DNA of 64,000 bases from contig CALHPA010000004.1 of the NCBI GenBank assembly GCA_938036155.1, forward strand, positions 17,890-81,889. Direction: 5' to 3'. The position numbers and the translations under genes are program-made. The notes under the pieces were generated by a model. It worked only from the letters and a program-made list of their open reading frames with translations. It was not told where the DNA came from and did not search any database. Below are positions 35,141 to 42,290 of this stretch, in pieces. This DNA comes from an uncultured bacterium. GTDB taxonomy: Bacteria > Patescibacteriota > Saccharimonadia > Saccharimonadales > Saccharimonadaceae. Each line of letters starts with the position of its first letter. Position 1 is the first letter of the stretch.

Positions 35141-35174
35141 AAATAACTTTTCAAAAAATGAAAGGTTATTTTTA
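35141..35174 (+). terminator. Terminator of initiator tRNA
   Basis: AAAATAACTTTTC pairs with GAAAGGTTATTTT (one G-U) around a 7-nt loop, then TTATTTAT. The upstream flank contains TTTCGAAAA. Confidence 0.7.
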
Positions 35175-35193
35175 TTTATGAAAAATAAAATTT

Positions 35194-35226
35194 AAAAATC
35201 GTTACAGAATTTGCAACGATTTTTTA
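35194..35226. terminator. Terminator of tRNA-Met (minus strand)
   Basis: AAAAATCGTT / AACGATTTTT arms with an 11-nt loop, directly downstream of the minus-strand tRNA. It is symmetrical enough to work both ways. Confidence 0.75.
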
Positions 35227-35235
35227 TATAATTTC

Positions 35236-35312
35236 TGGTAGTAGCGGCAGGGATTGAACCTGCGACCTTAGGCTTATGAGTCCTACGCTCTAACCAACTG
35301 AGCTACGCTACC
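35236..35312 (-). tRNA. Elongator tRNA-Met (CAT), CCA encoded
   Basis: 77-nt cloverleaf on the minus strand: acceptor GGTAGCG / CGCTACT, D arm with GTAGCTCAGTTGGTTAGAGC as in elongator tRNA-Met, anticodon loop CTCATAA, T arm GCAGG TTCAATC CCTGC, encoded CCA. One A-G mismatch closes the anticodon stem. It is distinguished from the neighbouring tRNA-Ile2 by its D arm and acceptor. Confidence 0.88.
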
Positions 35313-35323
35313 ACAATGTTTAT

Positions 35324-35352
35324 ATTTTAGCATATTGAAAAACTTTTTTCAA
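35324..35352 (-). promoter_or_regulatory. Promoter of tRNA-Met
   Basis: Minus-strand TTGAAA (35352-35347), 17-bp spacer, TAAAAT (35329-35324) with a TG extension. Confidence 0.75.
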
Positions 35353-35358
35353 GAGAAA

Positions 35359-35386
35359 AGCCCGCAAAATTTGCGAGCTTTATTTT
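35359..35386 (-). terminator. Terminator of the 37-aa gene
   Basis: Minus strand AGCTCGC / GCGGGCT stem (one G-U), 7-nt loop, then TTTTCTCTT. It overlaps the -35 box side of the tRNA-Met promoter. Confidence 0.75.
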
Positions 35387-35500
35387 TTAGACTAAATCAT
35401 CAAACTCATCAAAGCGTGAAATTCTTGCATCAATAAAGTTTCGAAGTTCTTTTTTAGTTCGGTGTCTATCCCATGAGGCCATTCGTTCATGTTGTGCCAT
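35387..35500 (-). CDS. Very small acidic-tailed protein (37 aa)
   Basis: 37-residue frame on the minus strand, MAQHERMASWDRHRTKKELR..., ending in an acidic tail (DEFDDLV). A TTGACT-17-TATTAT promoter (35570-35542), an AAGGAA ribosome site 8 nt upstream and a terminator right after the stop all support it. The composition (basic amphipathic helix, then acidic end) is protein-like. No family recognised. It fills most of the otherwise gene-free 35313-35633 interval. Confidence 0.65.
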   Translation of the reverse strand: MAQHERMASWDRHRTKKELRNFIDARISRFDEFDDLV

Positions 35501-35541
35501 TTATATTTCCTTTTTATTTTTTAGTTGATATTATGTTACAT

Positions 35542-35570
35542 ATAATAACACAAAAAAATATAAAAGTCAA
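35542..35570 (-). promoter_or_regulatory. Promoter of the 37-aa gene
   Basis: Minus-strand TTGACT (35570-35565), 17-bp spacer, TATTAT (35547-35542); leader about 35 nt. Confidence 0.75.
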
Positions 35571-35633
35571 TACTTTTTTGAAAAAAACTTAAACATTTTC
35601 TTGATTTTCATTCATGCTTATATTATAATTTAA

Positions 35634-36371
35634 ATGAAGCTTATGGATATTTGGATGATTTTACTGGTAGTGATTTTGGCAGCAATGGTGCATGCTAGTT
35701 TTCATTTGAGTATTAGTGTTTTAACACTTTTGAGTGGGCATACTTTAAGCAAGAAGAAGTCGCATTTGCAGTTAACAAAATTGTCTATGTCTTTAGTCTT
35801 TGGCTCAGTTTTTGCGACTATTTTGATTTTTTCAACTTTTGCATATTTTGCTGGAATATTCTATGATATTGCATTTTCGAAAGTAGCTTGGGCGGTTTTG
35901 GCTGGTATTCTGGTTGCTGCTGGAATTTCAACTTGGATTTTTTATTATCGAAGGGGTAAAAATATACAAAACGGCACAGAGCTTTGGATTCCTCGTTCGA
36001 TGGCGAAATTTCTTAATGAACGAGCGAGCAAGACTATTCATTCGGCTGAAGCTTTTTCGCTAGGAATTGTGAGTGTTTTGAGTGAAATATTGTTTTATTT
36101 TGCATCTTTGGCGATTTCGGCAATTTTAGCTTCACGTGTTTCACCAGCTATTCAGTTTGCTATTTTAGCAATTTATGTTTTAGTTTCTAATTTACCAATT
36201 TTTAGCATTGCTTGCATGATTTCTGGTGGACATCCAATTTCAGAGATTCAAGCTTGGCGGAATAGAAATAAGCGTTTTATGCAATTTTCAGCGGGTTTAG
36301 GGATGATAATTTTAGCGTTTATAACTAGTATTATAGTTTTTACACCAGAATTTTTAGGAGTTTCGTTATGA
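35634..36371 (+). CDS. Hypothetical polytopic membrane protein
   Basis: 245-aa protein with about six helices (about 5-27, 47-74, 82-103, 140-163, 168-195, 215-237). The HASFHLSISVLTLLSGHTL motif near the N-terminus is distinctive but I cannot assign a family; small exporters (LysE/GAP-like) have a similar layout. A TATAAT box about 8 nt before the ATG suggests a leaderless start. It overlaps the ATP-cone gene by 4 bases (ATGA), which implies coupling of the two. Confidence 0.6.
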   Translation: MKLMDIWMILLVVILAAMVHASFHLSISVLTLLSGHTLSKKKSHLQLTKLSMSLVFGSVFATILIFSTFAYFAGIFYDIAFSKVAWAVLAGILVAAGISTWIFYYRRGKNIQNGTELWIPRSMAKFLNERASKTIHSAEAFSLGIVSVLSEILFYFASLAISAILASRVSPAIQFAILAIYVLVSNLPIFSIACMISGGHPISEIQAWRNRNKRFMQFSAGLGMIILAFITSIIVFTPEFLGVSL

Positions 36372-36637
36372 GGATGGTTGTAAAATCTGGCGGAAAAGTT
36401 GAGAAATTTGATTATAAAAAATTACAAAAATCCTTGAGTGAGACTTTCTTAATTGTTAGATCTCCAGAAGGGCAAAGTGATGAATTTATTCGAAAAACTC
36501 TTCTCGAATTTGCAAATTGGCAAAGAAATAAACCAGAAATTACAAGTGGTGATATTCGAATACAGACCGGATTAATTTTACAGAAAATTCATCCAGAGGC
36601 AGCATATATTTATAAAAATTTCAAGAGCATAATTTAA
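36368..36637 (+). CDS. Stand-alone ATP-cone domain protein
   Basis: 89-aa protein that is essentially a single ATP-cone: MVVKSGGKVEKFDYKKLQKSL (nucleotide-binding strand-turn-helix), TSGDIRIQTGLILQKI and EAAYIYKNFKSI at the end. This domain normally sits at the N-terminus of ribonucleotide reductases or in NrdR and senses dATP/ATP. Here it has neither a catalytic part nor the NrdR zinc ribbon, so it may be a free nucleotide sensor or regulatory subunit. It is coupled to the upstream membrane protein and lies 10 bases before a flavoprotein. Confidence 0.8.
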   Translation: MRMVVKSGGKVEKFDYKKLQKSLSETFLIVRSPEGQSDEFIRKTLLEFANWQRNKPEITSGDIRIQTGLILQKIHPEAAYIYKNFKSII

Positions 36638-36647
36638 GGAGTGGGAA

Positions 36648-38021
36648 ATGGCTAAAAGAAAATTTGATTTTGATCTAATTGTTCTTGGAAGTGGAGCAGG
36701 TGGCTCGGCGGCGGCAAATATTGCAGCAAAAGCTGGTCTAAATGTTGCAATTGTTGAAAATGATCTTTTTGGTGGTGAATCGCCGAACTATAGTGATGTT
36801 CCGCGAGCAGCAATTTCGAAGGTTAAAAAAGCTTTTTTTGAGGCAAAAAAGGCTGAAAAAATGGGTTTACGTTCGGCAAATTTAACTTATAACTTTCCGA
36901 TAATTTCCACCTGGAAAAAGATTGCGATCGAACGAACCGGAGCTCACGATAATCAAAAATTTTTCGAAAGTATGGGGATTAAAACTTTTCGTGGTGAAGC
37001 TAGATTTTTAACTCCAAATGAGATTTCAATTAACCAAAAACACTATTCGGCAAAGAATTTCTTGATTGCGACTGGCTCGAGAATATCAATTCCAGACATT
37101 AAAAATATTGAAAATATGCGATACTATACGCCAAAAACAATTTTTGACATTGCTCGTCCACCTAAAAGTATTTTTATTGTTGGTGGTGGGGCTGAGGCGG
37201 TTGAGATTGCTCAAATTTTAGCTATTTTTGGTACGAAAGTTTATATTAGTGAAGTTTCGGCACGACTTTTACCAAAAGAAGATGAGGAGGTCGGGATTGC
37301 TCTTGAGAATATTTTGGTTGAAGAAAATCAGGTTTATGTCTTACCGCAAACTCGAGTAGTAGCGGTGCAAAAAGATGGCCTAATGAAGCGAGTGATTTTT
37401 CAGCGAGGCGGAACTGAGAAATTCGTGCGCGTTGATGAGATTTTGATTATAGGTGAAAGAATACCGAATACAGATATTGGCTTAGAAAATGCTCATATTG
37501 ATTTTTCGAAAGATGGAATTACTGTTAATGAATTTTCGCAGACTTCCATGAAGCATATTTTTGCGGTTGGCGGTGTGGTTAATCCACAAGCTCAAACGGC
37601 AGAAATTCTACTTGAAAGCCGAACAGTTGCTCACAATATTCTACATTCACGTTCGAAAATTGAGGTAAAATTTCCACTTTCGCCTCGCACGATTTCAACT
37701 TGGCCAGAAATTGCCACGGTTGGTTTAAATGAAGATGATTGTTTAAAAAGGGATTTAAAATATAAAACTGCAATTGCGCCACTTAATTTGATTGCAAAAA
37801 GCAATGTTGAGAATTTTAGTGGCGGATTTGCTAAAATTATTTGTGATAGGAAGGGAAGGATTATTGGTGGAAGCATTGTTTCGCCAGATGCAATAAGCTT
37901 AATTCCACAAATTTCTTTAGCAATTCGAAATGAAATGACCGCTCATGATCTTGCAGAAATTCCACAACCATTTTTGAGCTGGAGCGAGATTATTCGTGTG
38001 GCGGCTCATAAAATTAAATAA
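36648..38021 (+). CDS. FAD/NAD(P)-dependent oxidoreductase lacking the redox-active cysteines
   Basis: 457-aa protein of the class I pyridine nucleotide-disulfide oxidoreductase family: GSGAGGSAAANIAAKAG (FAD), IVGGGAEAVEIAQIL (NAD(P)H), IFAVGGVV (second FAD motif) and a C-terminal dimerisation domain. The motif that should read GGxCxxxxCxP is GGESPNYSDVPRAA, with Ser and Asp in place of both cysteines. It cannot be a normal disulfide reductase; it may be a quinone- or oxygen-reducing flavoprotein or a sensor. GGAGTGGG lies before the ATG. Confidence 0.85.
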   Translation: MAKRKFDFDLIVLGSGAGGSAAANIAAKAGLNVAIVENDLFGGESPNYSDVPRAAISKVKKAFFEAKKAEKMGLRSANLTYNFPIISTWKKIAIERTGAHDNQKFFESMGIKTFRGEARFLTPNEISINQKHYSAKNFLIATGSRISIPDIKNIENMRYYTPKTIFDIARPPKSIFIVGGGAEAVEIAQILAIFGTKVYISEVSARLLPKEDEEVGIALENILVEENQVYVLPQTRVVAVQKDGLMKRVIFQRGGTEKFVRVDEILIIGERIPNTDIGLENAHIDFSKDGITVNEFSQTSMKHIFAVGGVVNPQAQTAEILLESRTVAHNILHSRSKIEVKFPLSPRTISTWPEIATVGLNEDDCLKRDLKYKTAIAPLNLIAKSNVENFSGGFAKIICDRKGRIIGGSIVSPDAISLIPQISLAIRNEMTAHDLAEIPQPFLSWSEIIRVAAHKIK

Positions 38022-38025
38022 AACT

Positions 38026-38056
38026 AAACGCCTAAAAGTTAAAATGGGCGTTTTTA
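38026..38056 (+). terminator. Terminator after the flavoprotein
   Basis: AAACGCC / GGCGTTT stem, 14-nt loop, TTTTTATTTTTT. Confidence 0.75.
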
Positions 38057-38131
38057 TTTTTTAAAATTTGAATTTTTTAGTAAAAAATGGTAAAATTAAT
38101 ACAGATTTACAGATAAAAATTAAGGAGAATT

Positions 38132-38839
38132 ATGGCTGGTCATAATAAATGGTCAAAGATTAAACGGCAGAAAGGCGCAAATGACGCAAAGCGTGGCGCA
38201 ATTTTTACACGAATTGGTAATCAAATTGCGATTGCAGCTCGTGGTGGCGCTGATCCAGATATGAATCCAAGTTTGGCACTGGCAATTGAAAAAGCTCGCG
38301 CGGTGAATATGCCGAACGCGAATATTGAACGTGCAATTGCTCGGGCGGCAGATAAAAATGCAGCAGCACTCGAAGAAATTACTTATGAAGGTTATGGTCC
38401 GAATGGAATTGGTTTGATTATTGAAACCGCAACAGACAATCGTAATCGAACTTTTCCTGAAGTTAAGACTGCTTTAGTGAAAAATGGTGGCCGGATTGCT
38501 GACGCAGGTAGCGTGATGTTTCAGTTTACTCGCAAAGGTGTAATTTTAGTTGAAGCTACCGGTGAAGATGCTCTGCTTGAAATTCTCGATGCTGGTGCGG
38601 AAGATGCGGTTGAAGAAGATGGCGAAATTGTAGTTTATACAGATCAAAAAGATTTAATGAAAGTTCGAAAAGAACTAATTGAAAAAGGGTTAACCGTAAA
38701 AGAAGCTGAACTTCAATATGTGCCAAACATGGAAGTTGAAATTACCGACGACGAAACGCGTGCGAAAGTTGAAAAACTTATGGACGCGCTTGATGATGTT
38801 GATGATGTGGTGAATGTTCACACGAACGCCAAGCTGTAA
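38132..38839 (+). CDS. yebC: YebC/PmpR family protein (TACO1-like)
   Basis: 235-aa protein with the family start MAGHNKWSKIKRQKGANDAKRG, the YEGYGPNGIG signature (about 88) and acidic C-terminal domains II/III. Members act either as transcriptional regulators or, as recently recognised for YebC/TACO1, as translation factors that relieve stalling at proline-rich stretches; the sequence does not decide which. The gene has AAGGAG upstream, a probable TGGTAAAAT -10 at about 38086, and a terminator downstream. Confidence 0.95.
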   Translation: MAGHNKWSKIKRQKGANDAKRGAIFTRIGNQIAIAARGGADPDMNPSLALAIEKARAVNMPNANIERAIARAADKNAAALEEITYEGYGPNGIGLIIETATDNRNRTFPEVKTALVKNGGRIADAGSVMFQFTRKGVILVEATGEDALLEILDAGAEDAVEEDGEIVVYTDQKDLMKVRKELIEKGLTVKEAELQYVPNMEVEITDDETRAKVEKLMDALDDVDDVVNVHTNAKL

Positions 38840-38842
38840 TTT

Positions 38843-38869
38843 ATAAGGGTGATGAGCCCTTATTTTTAT
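38843..38869 (+). terminator. Terminator of yebC
   Basis: Perfect ATAAGGG / CCCTTAT stem, 7-nt loop, TTTTTATA. The AGGAGG of the next gene follows within 3 nt, so read-through or a short-range promoter must serve that gene. Confidence 0.75.
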
Positions 38870-38879
38870 AGGAGGAATT

Positions 38880-39578
38880 ATATTTAATTTAATTTTTAAT
38901 AAAAGCTTTTCAGAAGAAACGCAAGAAAAAATAAAGTCAGATTTTATTGAAGCTAAAGAATATTTTTCGAAGTATTATGATTTTTCGAAAAAAGAAATTG
39001 ATATTTATTTTTCAGACATATCTAGGATGAAAAAAGAAGATATTTCTGAAATATTAAAAATTGAAAAAGTTTCAGGTCTTTCAATGTCTGGATATGGAGC
39101 TCTAATACTTGAGTTTTTTGATACTGAATATTCAAAAAATATATTTTTAAAATTAATTTTTCATGAGCTCAACCATGAATTTAGATGTCAAACTTTACCA
39201 ACACCTAACAATATCTGGGGTGATACTATTCTTGAAGGTTTAGCTCTGAATTTTGAAAAACAAGCAGCTAATGAATTAGGGTATGAATTAAAATTTTTGA
39301 CCGATTATTACGATAGGCCTGATGAAGACAAGCTAAAATGGGGATTGAAGAGAATTATTGAAATCGCAAAAAATAAGGAGAAGATAAATCGCTACAATTG
39401 GTATTTTAATCACTTTGGAAATGATTCAAGTTTGCCTACGAATTTTGTTTATAGAGTCGGAGAATTTTTAATTTCAAAATATTGTGAAAAATACAGAATT
39501 AGACCAAGCGATGCGCTTAAAATTACAAATGAAGAATTTGAAGATTTTGCGAAAAAGGAGATTTTGTGCGAAAAATAA
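38880..39578 (+). CDS. DUF2268-like putative zinc protease; non-canonical start probable
   Basis: Up to 232 aa. HELNHEFR (HExxH, with LEGLALNFE about 25 residues later as possible third ligand) fits the DUF2268 predicted zinc-protease family. The only ATG in frame is at 39027, but the frame is open and protein-like for 49 codons upstream (NKSFSEETQEKIKSDF..., with host-like TTTTCG AAA codons) back to AGGAGG at 38870-38875. No ATG, GTG or TTG lies there; the first codons after the ribosome site are ATT (38877) and ATA (38880). A non-canonical AUA/AUU start is therefore likely; a mutated start is the alternative. Confidence 0.6.
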   Translation: MFNLIFNKSFSEETQEKIKSDFIEAKEYFSKYYDFSKKEIDIYFSDISRMKKEDISEILKIEKVSGLSMSGYGALILEFFDTEYSKNIFLKLIFHELNHEFRCQTLPTPNNIWGDTILEGLALNFEKQAANELGYELKFLTDYYDRPDEDKLKWGLKRIIEIAKNKEKINRYNWYFNHFGNDSSLPTNFVYRVGEFLISKYCEKYRIRPSDALKITNEEFEDFAKKEILCEK

Positions 39579-40189
39579 TTCTTGGTAGCCTAAAAAATGA
39601 TTCAGAGAGAACTAAGCAAATTCGAAAAGCTTATCGAAAAGCACGCGCAAAAATTATTCGGGAGTTTGATTTATCTAATTTTGATTATGATGTTGTTTTT
39701 GCAAGTTGGCGTGATTCTGGCGAATATGGTTTTTGGTGGTATATTGATTTTGGCTATATCCGTTTAAATATTGGTGTTGACAAGATTTTATTTCAAAATG
39801 CTCTATATGAGGGGATTTGTGAAGGTTTTTCCCATAATTTTGTAGCAGATTCGACGGATTTTAATAATGGATTCTCGAAAAAAATAATTCGGAATGCTTA
39901 TGCTGCGGATTTTTTAGGTTGGAAATACGAAGAAAAATACTCATTAGATAATCTTTCTGAAGATAACTTACTAAAAATAAAAGACGCCTTAAATGGTAAA
40001 ATAGACGAAGATTGGCTATGGAGTAGACATAATGGATGGCATTTTTATGGGTTTTCAAAGAAATATTTTGAAAGCTTGGGGATTTCACGGAAAGATATTT
40101 TAAAGCTTAAAGAGAATGAATTTAATATGGAGCTAATTTCTAAAATTGAAAAATTACTTGAAGATTATAGAAAATCGAAATTCGAATGA
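39566..40189 (+). CDS. DUF2268-like paralogue with degenerate metal site
   Basis: 207-aa protein coupled to the previous gene (GTG start overlaps it by 13 bases). Fold-level similarity to its neighbour is seen in the central ALYEGICEGFSHNF and ADFLGWKYEEKYS segments, where the HExxH of the first protein appears as EGFSHNF, so the zinc site is altered. The extra N-terminal part is basic and helical. The pair may work as a heterodimer with one active and one inactive subunit, which is inferred. Confidence 0.5.
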   Translation: MRKIILGSLKNDSERTKQIRKAYRKARAKIIREFDLSNFDYDVVFASWRDSGEYGFWWYIDFGYIRLNIGVDKILFQNALYEGICEGFSHNFVADSTDFNNGFSKKIIRNAYAADFLGWKYEEKYSLDNLSEDNLLKIKDALNGKIDEDWLWSRHNGWHFYGFSKKYFESLGISRKDILKLKENEFNMELISKIEKLLEDYRKSKFE

Positions 40190-40244
40190 AATTTCTGAGT
40201 AAGAGATCTTTGACGAAATCCAGAAAATATAGTATAATTTTAAA

Positions 40245-40973
40245 ATGAATAATCTCGAATTTCTTGTAAAAAATTATCAAACACCGCCTGAAGCTATTAC
40301 TCTAGTTGAAAATTCTCGCATTTTATTACTTGCGGGAATTTCTGGCGCCGGAAAAGACACAACCAAAAAACATCTTTTAAAAAATGAAGAATATCGTGAT
40401 ATTGTCAGTCACACAACGCGCCAGCCTCGTAAAAATAATGGTAAAATTGAACAAAATGGCATTGACTACAATTTTATTTCGATTGAAAAGGCTGAAGAAA
40501 TGCTTAGAAATCGTGAATTTATTGAAGCAAAATTTGTTCACGGAAAGATTTATGGTACAAGCATTGCAGAGATCGAAAAAGCCAACCAAAACGGGCAGAT
40601 TTCTGTAACAGATATTGATATTCAAGGAATTGCAGAATATAAAAAAATGAGCGATCGGGTAGTGGCAGTCTTTATTTTACCGCCGGATTTTGAAACTTGG
40701 CGTGCAAGATTTGCGAACCGATATTCAAGTGCGGAGGAATTCGAAAAAGATTTTAAAAAACGTTTGCCTGAGGCAATTTCTTCACTGGAACAAGCTCTCG
40801 AAGTGCCATATTTTCACTTTATTTTAAATGATGATTTTCGAAATACAGCGCGAATTATTGATCAAATTATGCATCAAGATGTTGAGTTTAATTATAAAGA
40901 TATCGAGGTGCGTGTGCGAGCAAGAAAACTTTTGGAAGATATTAAAGCTAAATTCTTAGAATTATCGAAATAG
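40245..40973 (+). CDS. Guanylate kinase family protein
   Basis: 242-aa P-loop kinase: LLAGISGAGKDTTKK (Walker A, about 28-42), SHTTRQPR (GMP-binding STTR-like), GIDYNFIS (GxxYxF), and GKIYGTS. This is a guanylate kinase pattern, about 35 residues longer than typical Gmk because of N- and C-terminal helices. The aspartate after the P-loop lysine (GKDT instead of GKST/GKSS) is unusual. It could be the cell's Gmk or a diverged nucleotide kinase. Leaderless: TATAAT at about 40229-40234, ATG at 40245. Confidence 0.8.
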   Translation: MNNLEFLVKNYQTPPEAITLVENSRILLLAGISGAGKDTTKKHLLKNEEYRDIVSHTTRQPRKNNGKIEQNGIDYNFISIEKAEEMLRNREFIEAKFVHGKIYGTSIAEIEKANQNGQISVTDIDIQGIAEYKKMSDRVVAVFILPPDFETWRARFANRYSSAEEFEKDFKKRLPEAISSLEQALEVPYFHFILNDDFRNTARIIDQIMHQDVEFNYKDIEVRVRARKLLEDIKAKFLELSK

Positions 40974-40983
40974 ACTAAAAGAA

Positions 40984-41006
40984 AAACCCGCATTTGCGGG
41001 TTTAGA
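40984..41006 (+). terminator. Terminator of the guanylate-kinase-like gene
   Basis: AAACCCGCA / TGCGGGTTT stem with a 2-nt (effectively 4-nt) loop. The T tract is short (TTT). Confidence 0.7.
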
Positions 41007-41083
41007 AGAGTTATGGTCTGTAGAATATTACTTTATCTGTTTTTTCATTAATATTTATCTTTGGCCCTGCAACCAGTACATTT

Positions 41084-41290
41084 TTATAAATACTGGATAT
41101 GAGGCATGTGGACCGCTGGTAGAATGTTTATCCGTTCAGCATCAATAGTCCATCCTTTTGGTAGGATTAAGTTACGAAAATCTAAAGCATTAGATAATAT
41201 TAAATAACCTTCACGGTTAGCGCTTGTCCCAAAAACCATTTTTGTTTTAGGGTTTAATTGCATCATTTCGTTTTTCTTGAGTTTAGCCAT
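41084..41290 (-). CDS. Small hypothetical protein (68 aa)
   Basis: 68-aa minus-strand protein, MAKLKKNEMMQLNPKTKMVF..., with the segment EGYLILSNALDFRNLILPKG and a histidine-containing end (HMPHIQYL). Composition is protein-like but no family is recognised. The ribosome site is weak (GTGAG). Its upstream region on the same strand contains a perfect 15-bp inverted repeat (41346-41402), so its mRNA leader could fold into a strong hairpin. Confidence 0.5.
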   Translation of the reverse strand: MAKLKKNEMMQLNPKTKMVFGTSANREGYLILSNALDFRNLILPKGWTIDAERINILPAVHMPHIQYL

Positions 41291-41345
41291 TTTTTCTCAC
41301 ATTTCATTCGCTCATATTGGCGAAATCCTTTCGTTATTTTGGCGG

Positions 41346-41402
41346 TTTTCATTTTCGCAGGCGAGATTTCATATATTGAAAACCCATCTGCGAAAATGAA
41401 AA
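41346..41402. repeat. Perfect 15-bp inverted repeat
   Basis: TTTTCATTTTCGCAG (41346-41360) and its exact complement CTGCGAAAATGAAAA (41388-41402), loop 27 nt. It lies in the hrcA/small-gene intergenic region, about 55 nt upstream of the minus-strand 68-aa gene. There is no T tract on the plus strand, so it does not look like an ordinary terminator. Confidence 0.7.
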
Positions 41403-41485
41403 TCTAGAAAAATGAATGGATAATATTATAGATTATAGATAACTCTTCTTTTTAAAGCTGCAATACAATACGTAAAAATACATAA

Positions 41486-41525
41486 TTAGCACTCTATTGA
41501 CCTAAGTGCTAATTTATGCTAGACT
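41486..41525 (+). promoter_or_regulatory. CIRCE operator overlapping the hrcA promoter
   Basis: TTAGCACTC (41486-41494), 9-nt spacer, AAGTGCTAA (41504-41512): CIRCE with one deviation from GAGTGCTAA. The -35 TTGACC (41497-41502) lies in the spacer and a -10 TAGACT (41520-41525) follows at 17 bp. HrcA binding here would block polymerase, giving autoregulation. Confidence 0.9.
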
Positions 41526-41531
41526 AATAGT

Positions 41532-42275
41532 ATGAATATTACACCACGACAAACGCAAATTTTGGTAGCAATCATTGAGCAATACGCTGAAGTTGCCAGC
41601 CCTGTTGGAAGTGTGACTTTAGCAAAGCTTTTTGGTGTTTCAAGTGCAACAATTCGTTCTGAAATGGCAAAACTTGAAGACTTAGGGCTAATTACGCAAC
41701 CGCACACTTCTGCTGGGCGAATTCCAACTGATAAAGGTTATCGATTTTATGTGAATCGCTTAACTGCTCAAAGTGAGGGTGAAGATGAACAAATTTTGCT
41801 AAACGCTAATAATTCGAAAGATAGTTTGCGTGGATTTCGGGCGATTTCATCACGGGTTTCAGCTCAGAATGACCGCGCTGACCATGCAATTCGTTCAGCA
41901 GTAGATTCTTTAGTTGAGCTTACAGGCAATCTTGGTCTTGCTACAATTGGCGATCAGCTCTATATTAATGGAATTTATAATCTTTTTTCTCAACCTGAAT
42001 TTGAAAGTGGCGAAGCGGTGCAGTCGGTTGCGCAACTGCTTGATAATCTTGAACCGTGGCTTCGTGAAGTTACTCCAAATGAGCCGCTTAACGTTTATAT
42101 CGGTAGTGAAAATCCAATTGGCAAAAGTTCTGGCGCGAGTTTGATAATTTCGAAATTCGAAAGTCCATTTTCAGAAAATTCTTACATTGGCGTGCTCGGG
42201 CCAACTCGCCAAAATTACGGAAAAGTGGTGCGATTGGTTCAAAAAACCGGTGAATTTTTAGAAGAGATTTTATAA
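41532..42275 (+). CDS. hrcA: Heat-inducible transcription repressor HrcA, short form
   Basis: 247-aa repressor that binds CIRCE and needs GroEL for folding in model species. The winged helix is intact (LTPRQ-like TPRQTQILVAIIEQYAEVASPVGS; GVSSATIRSEMAKLEDLGLI; HTSAGRIPTDKGYRFYV), and the C-terminal IGVLGPTRQNYGKVVRLV motif is present. Typical HrcA has about 340 aa, so about 90 residues of the dimerisation/inserted domain are missing. The ATG lies 6 nt after the -10 box: leaderless. It forms an operon with grpE. Confidence 0.95.
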   Translation: MNITPRQTQILVAIIEQYAEVASPVGSVTLAKLFGVSSATIRSEMAKLEDLGLITQPHTSAGRIPTDKGYRFYVNRLTAQSEGEDEQILLNANNSKDSLRGFRAISSRVSAQNDRADHAIRSAVDSLVELTGNLGLATIGDQLYINGIYNLFSQPEFESGEAVQSVAQLLDNLEPWLREVTPNEPLNVYIGSENPIGKSSGASLIISKFESPFSENSYIGVLGPTRQNYGKVVRLVQKTGEFLEEIL

Positions 42276-42290
42276 ATTAAGGAGGAAAAG

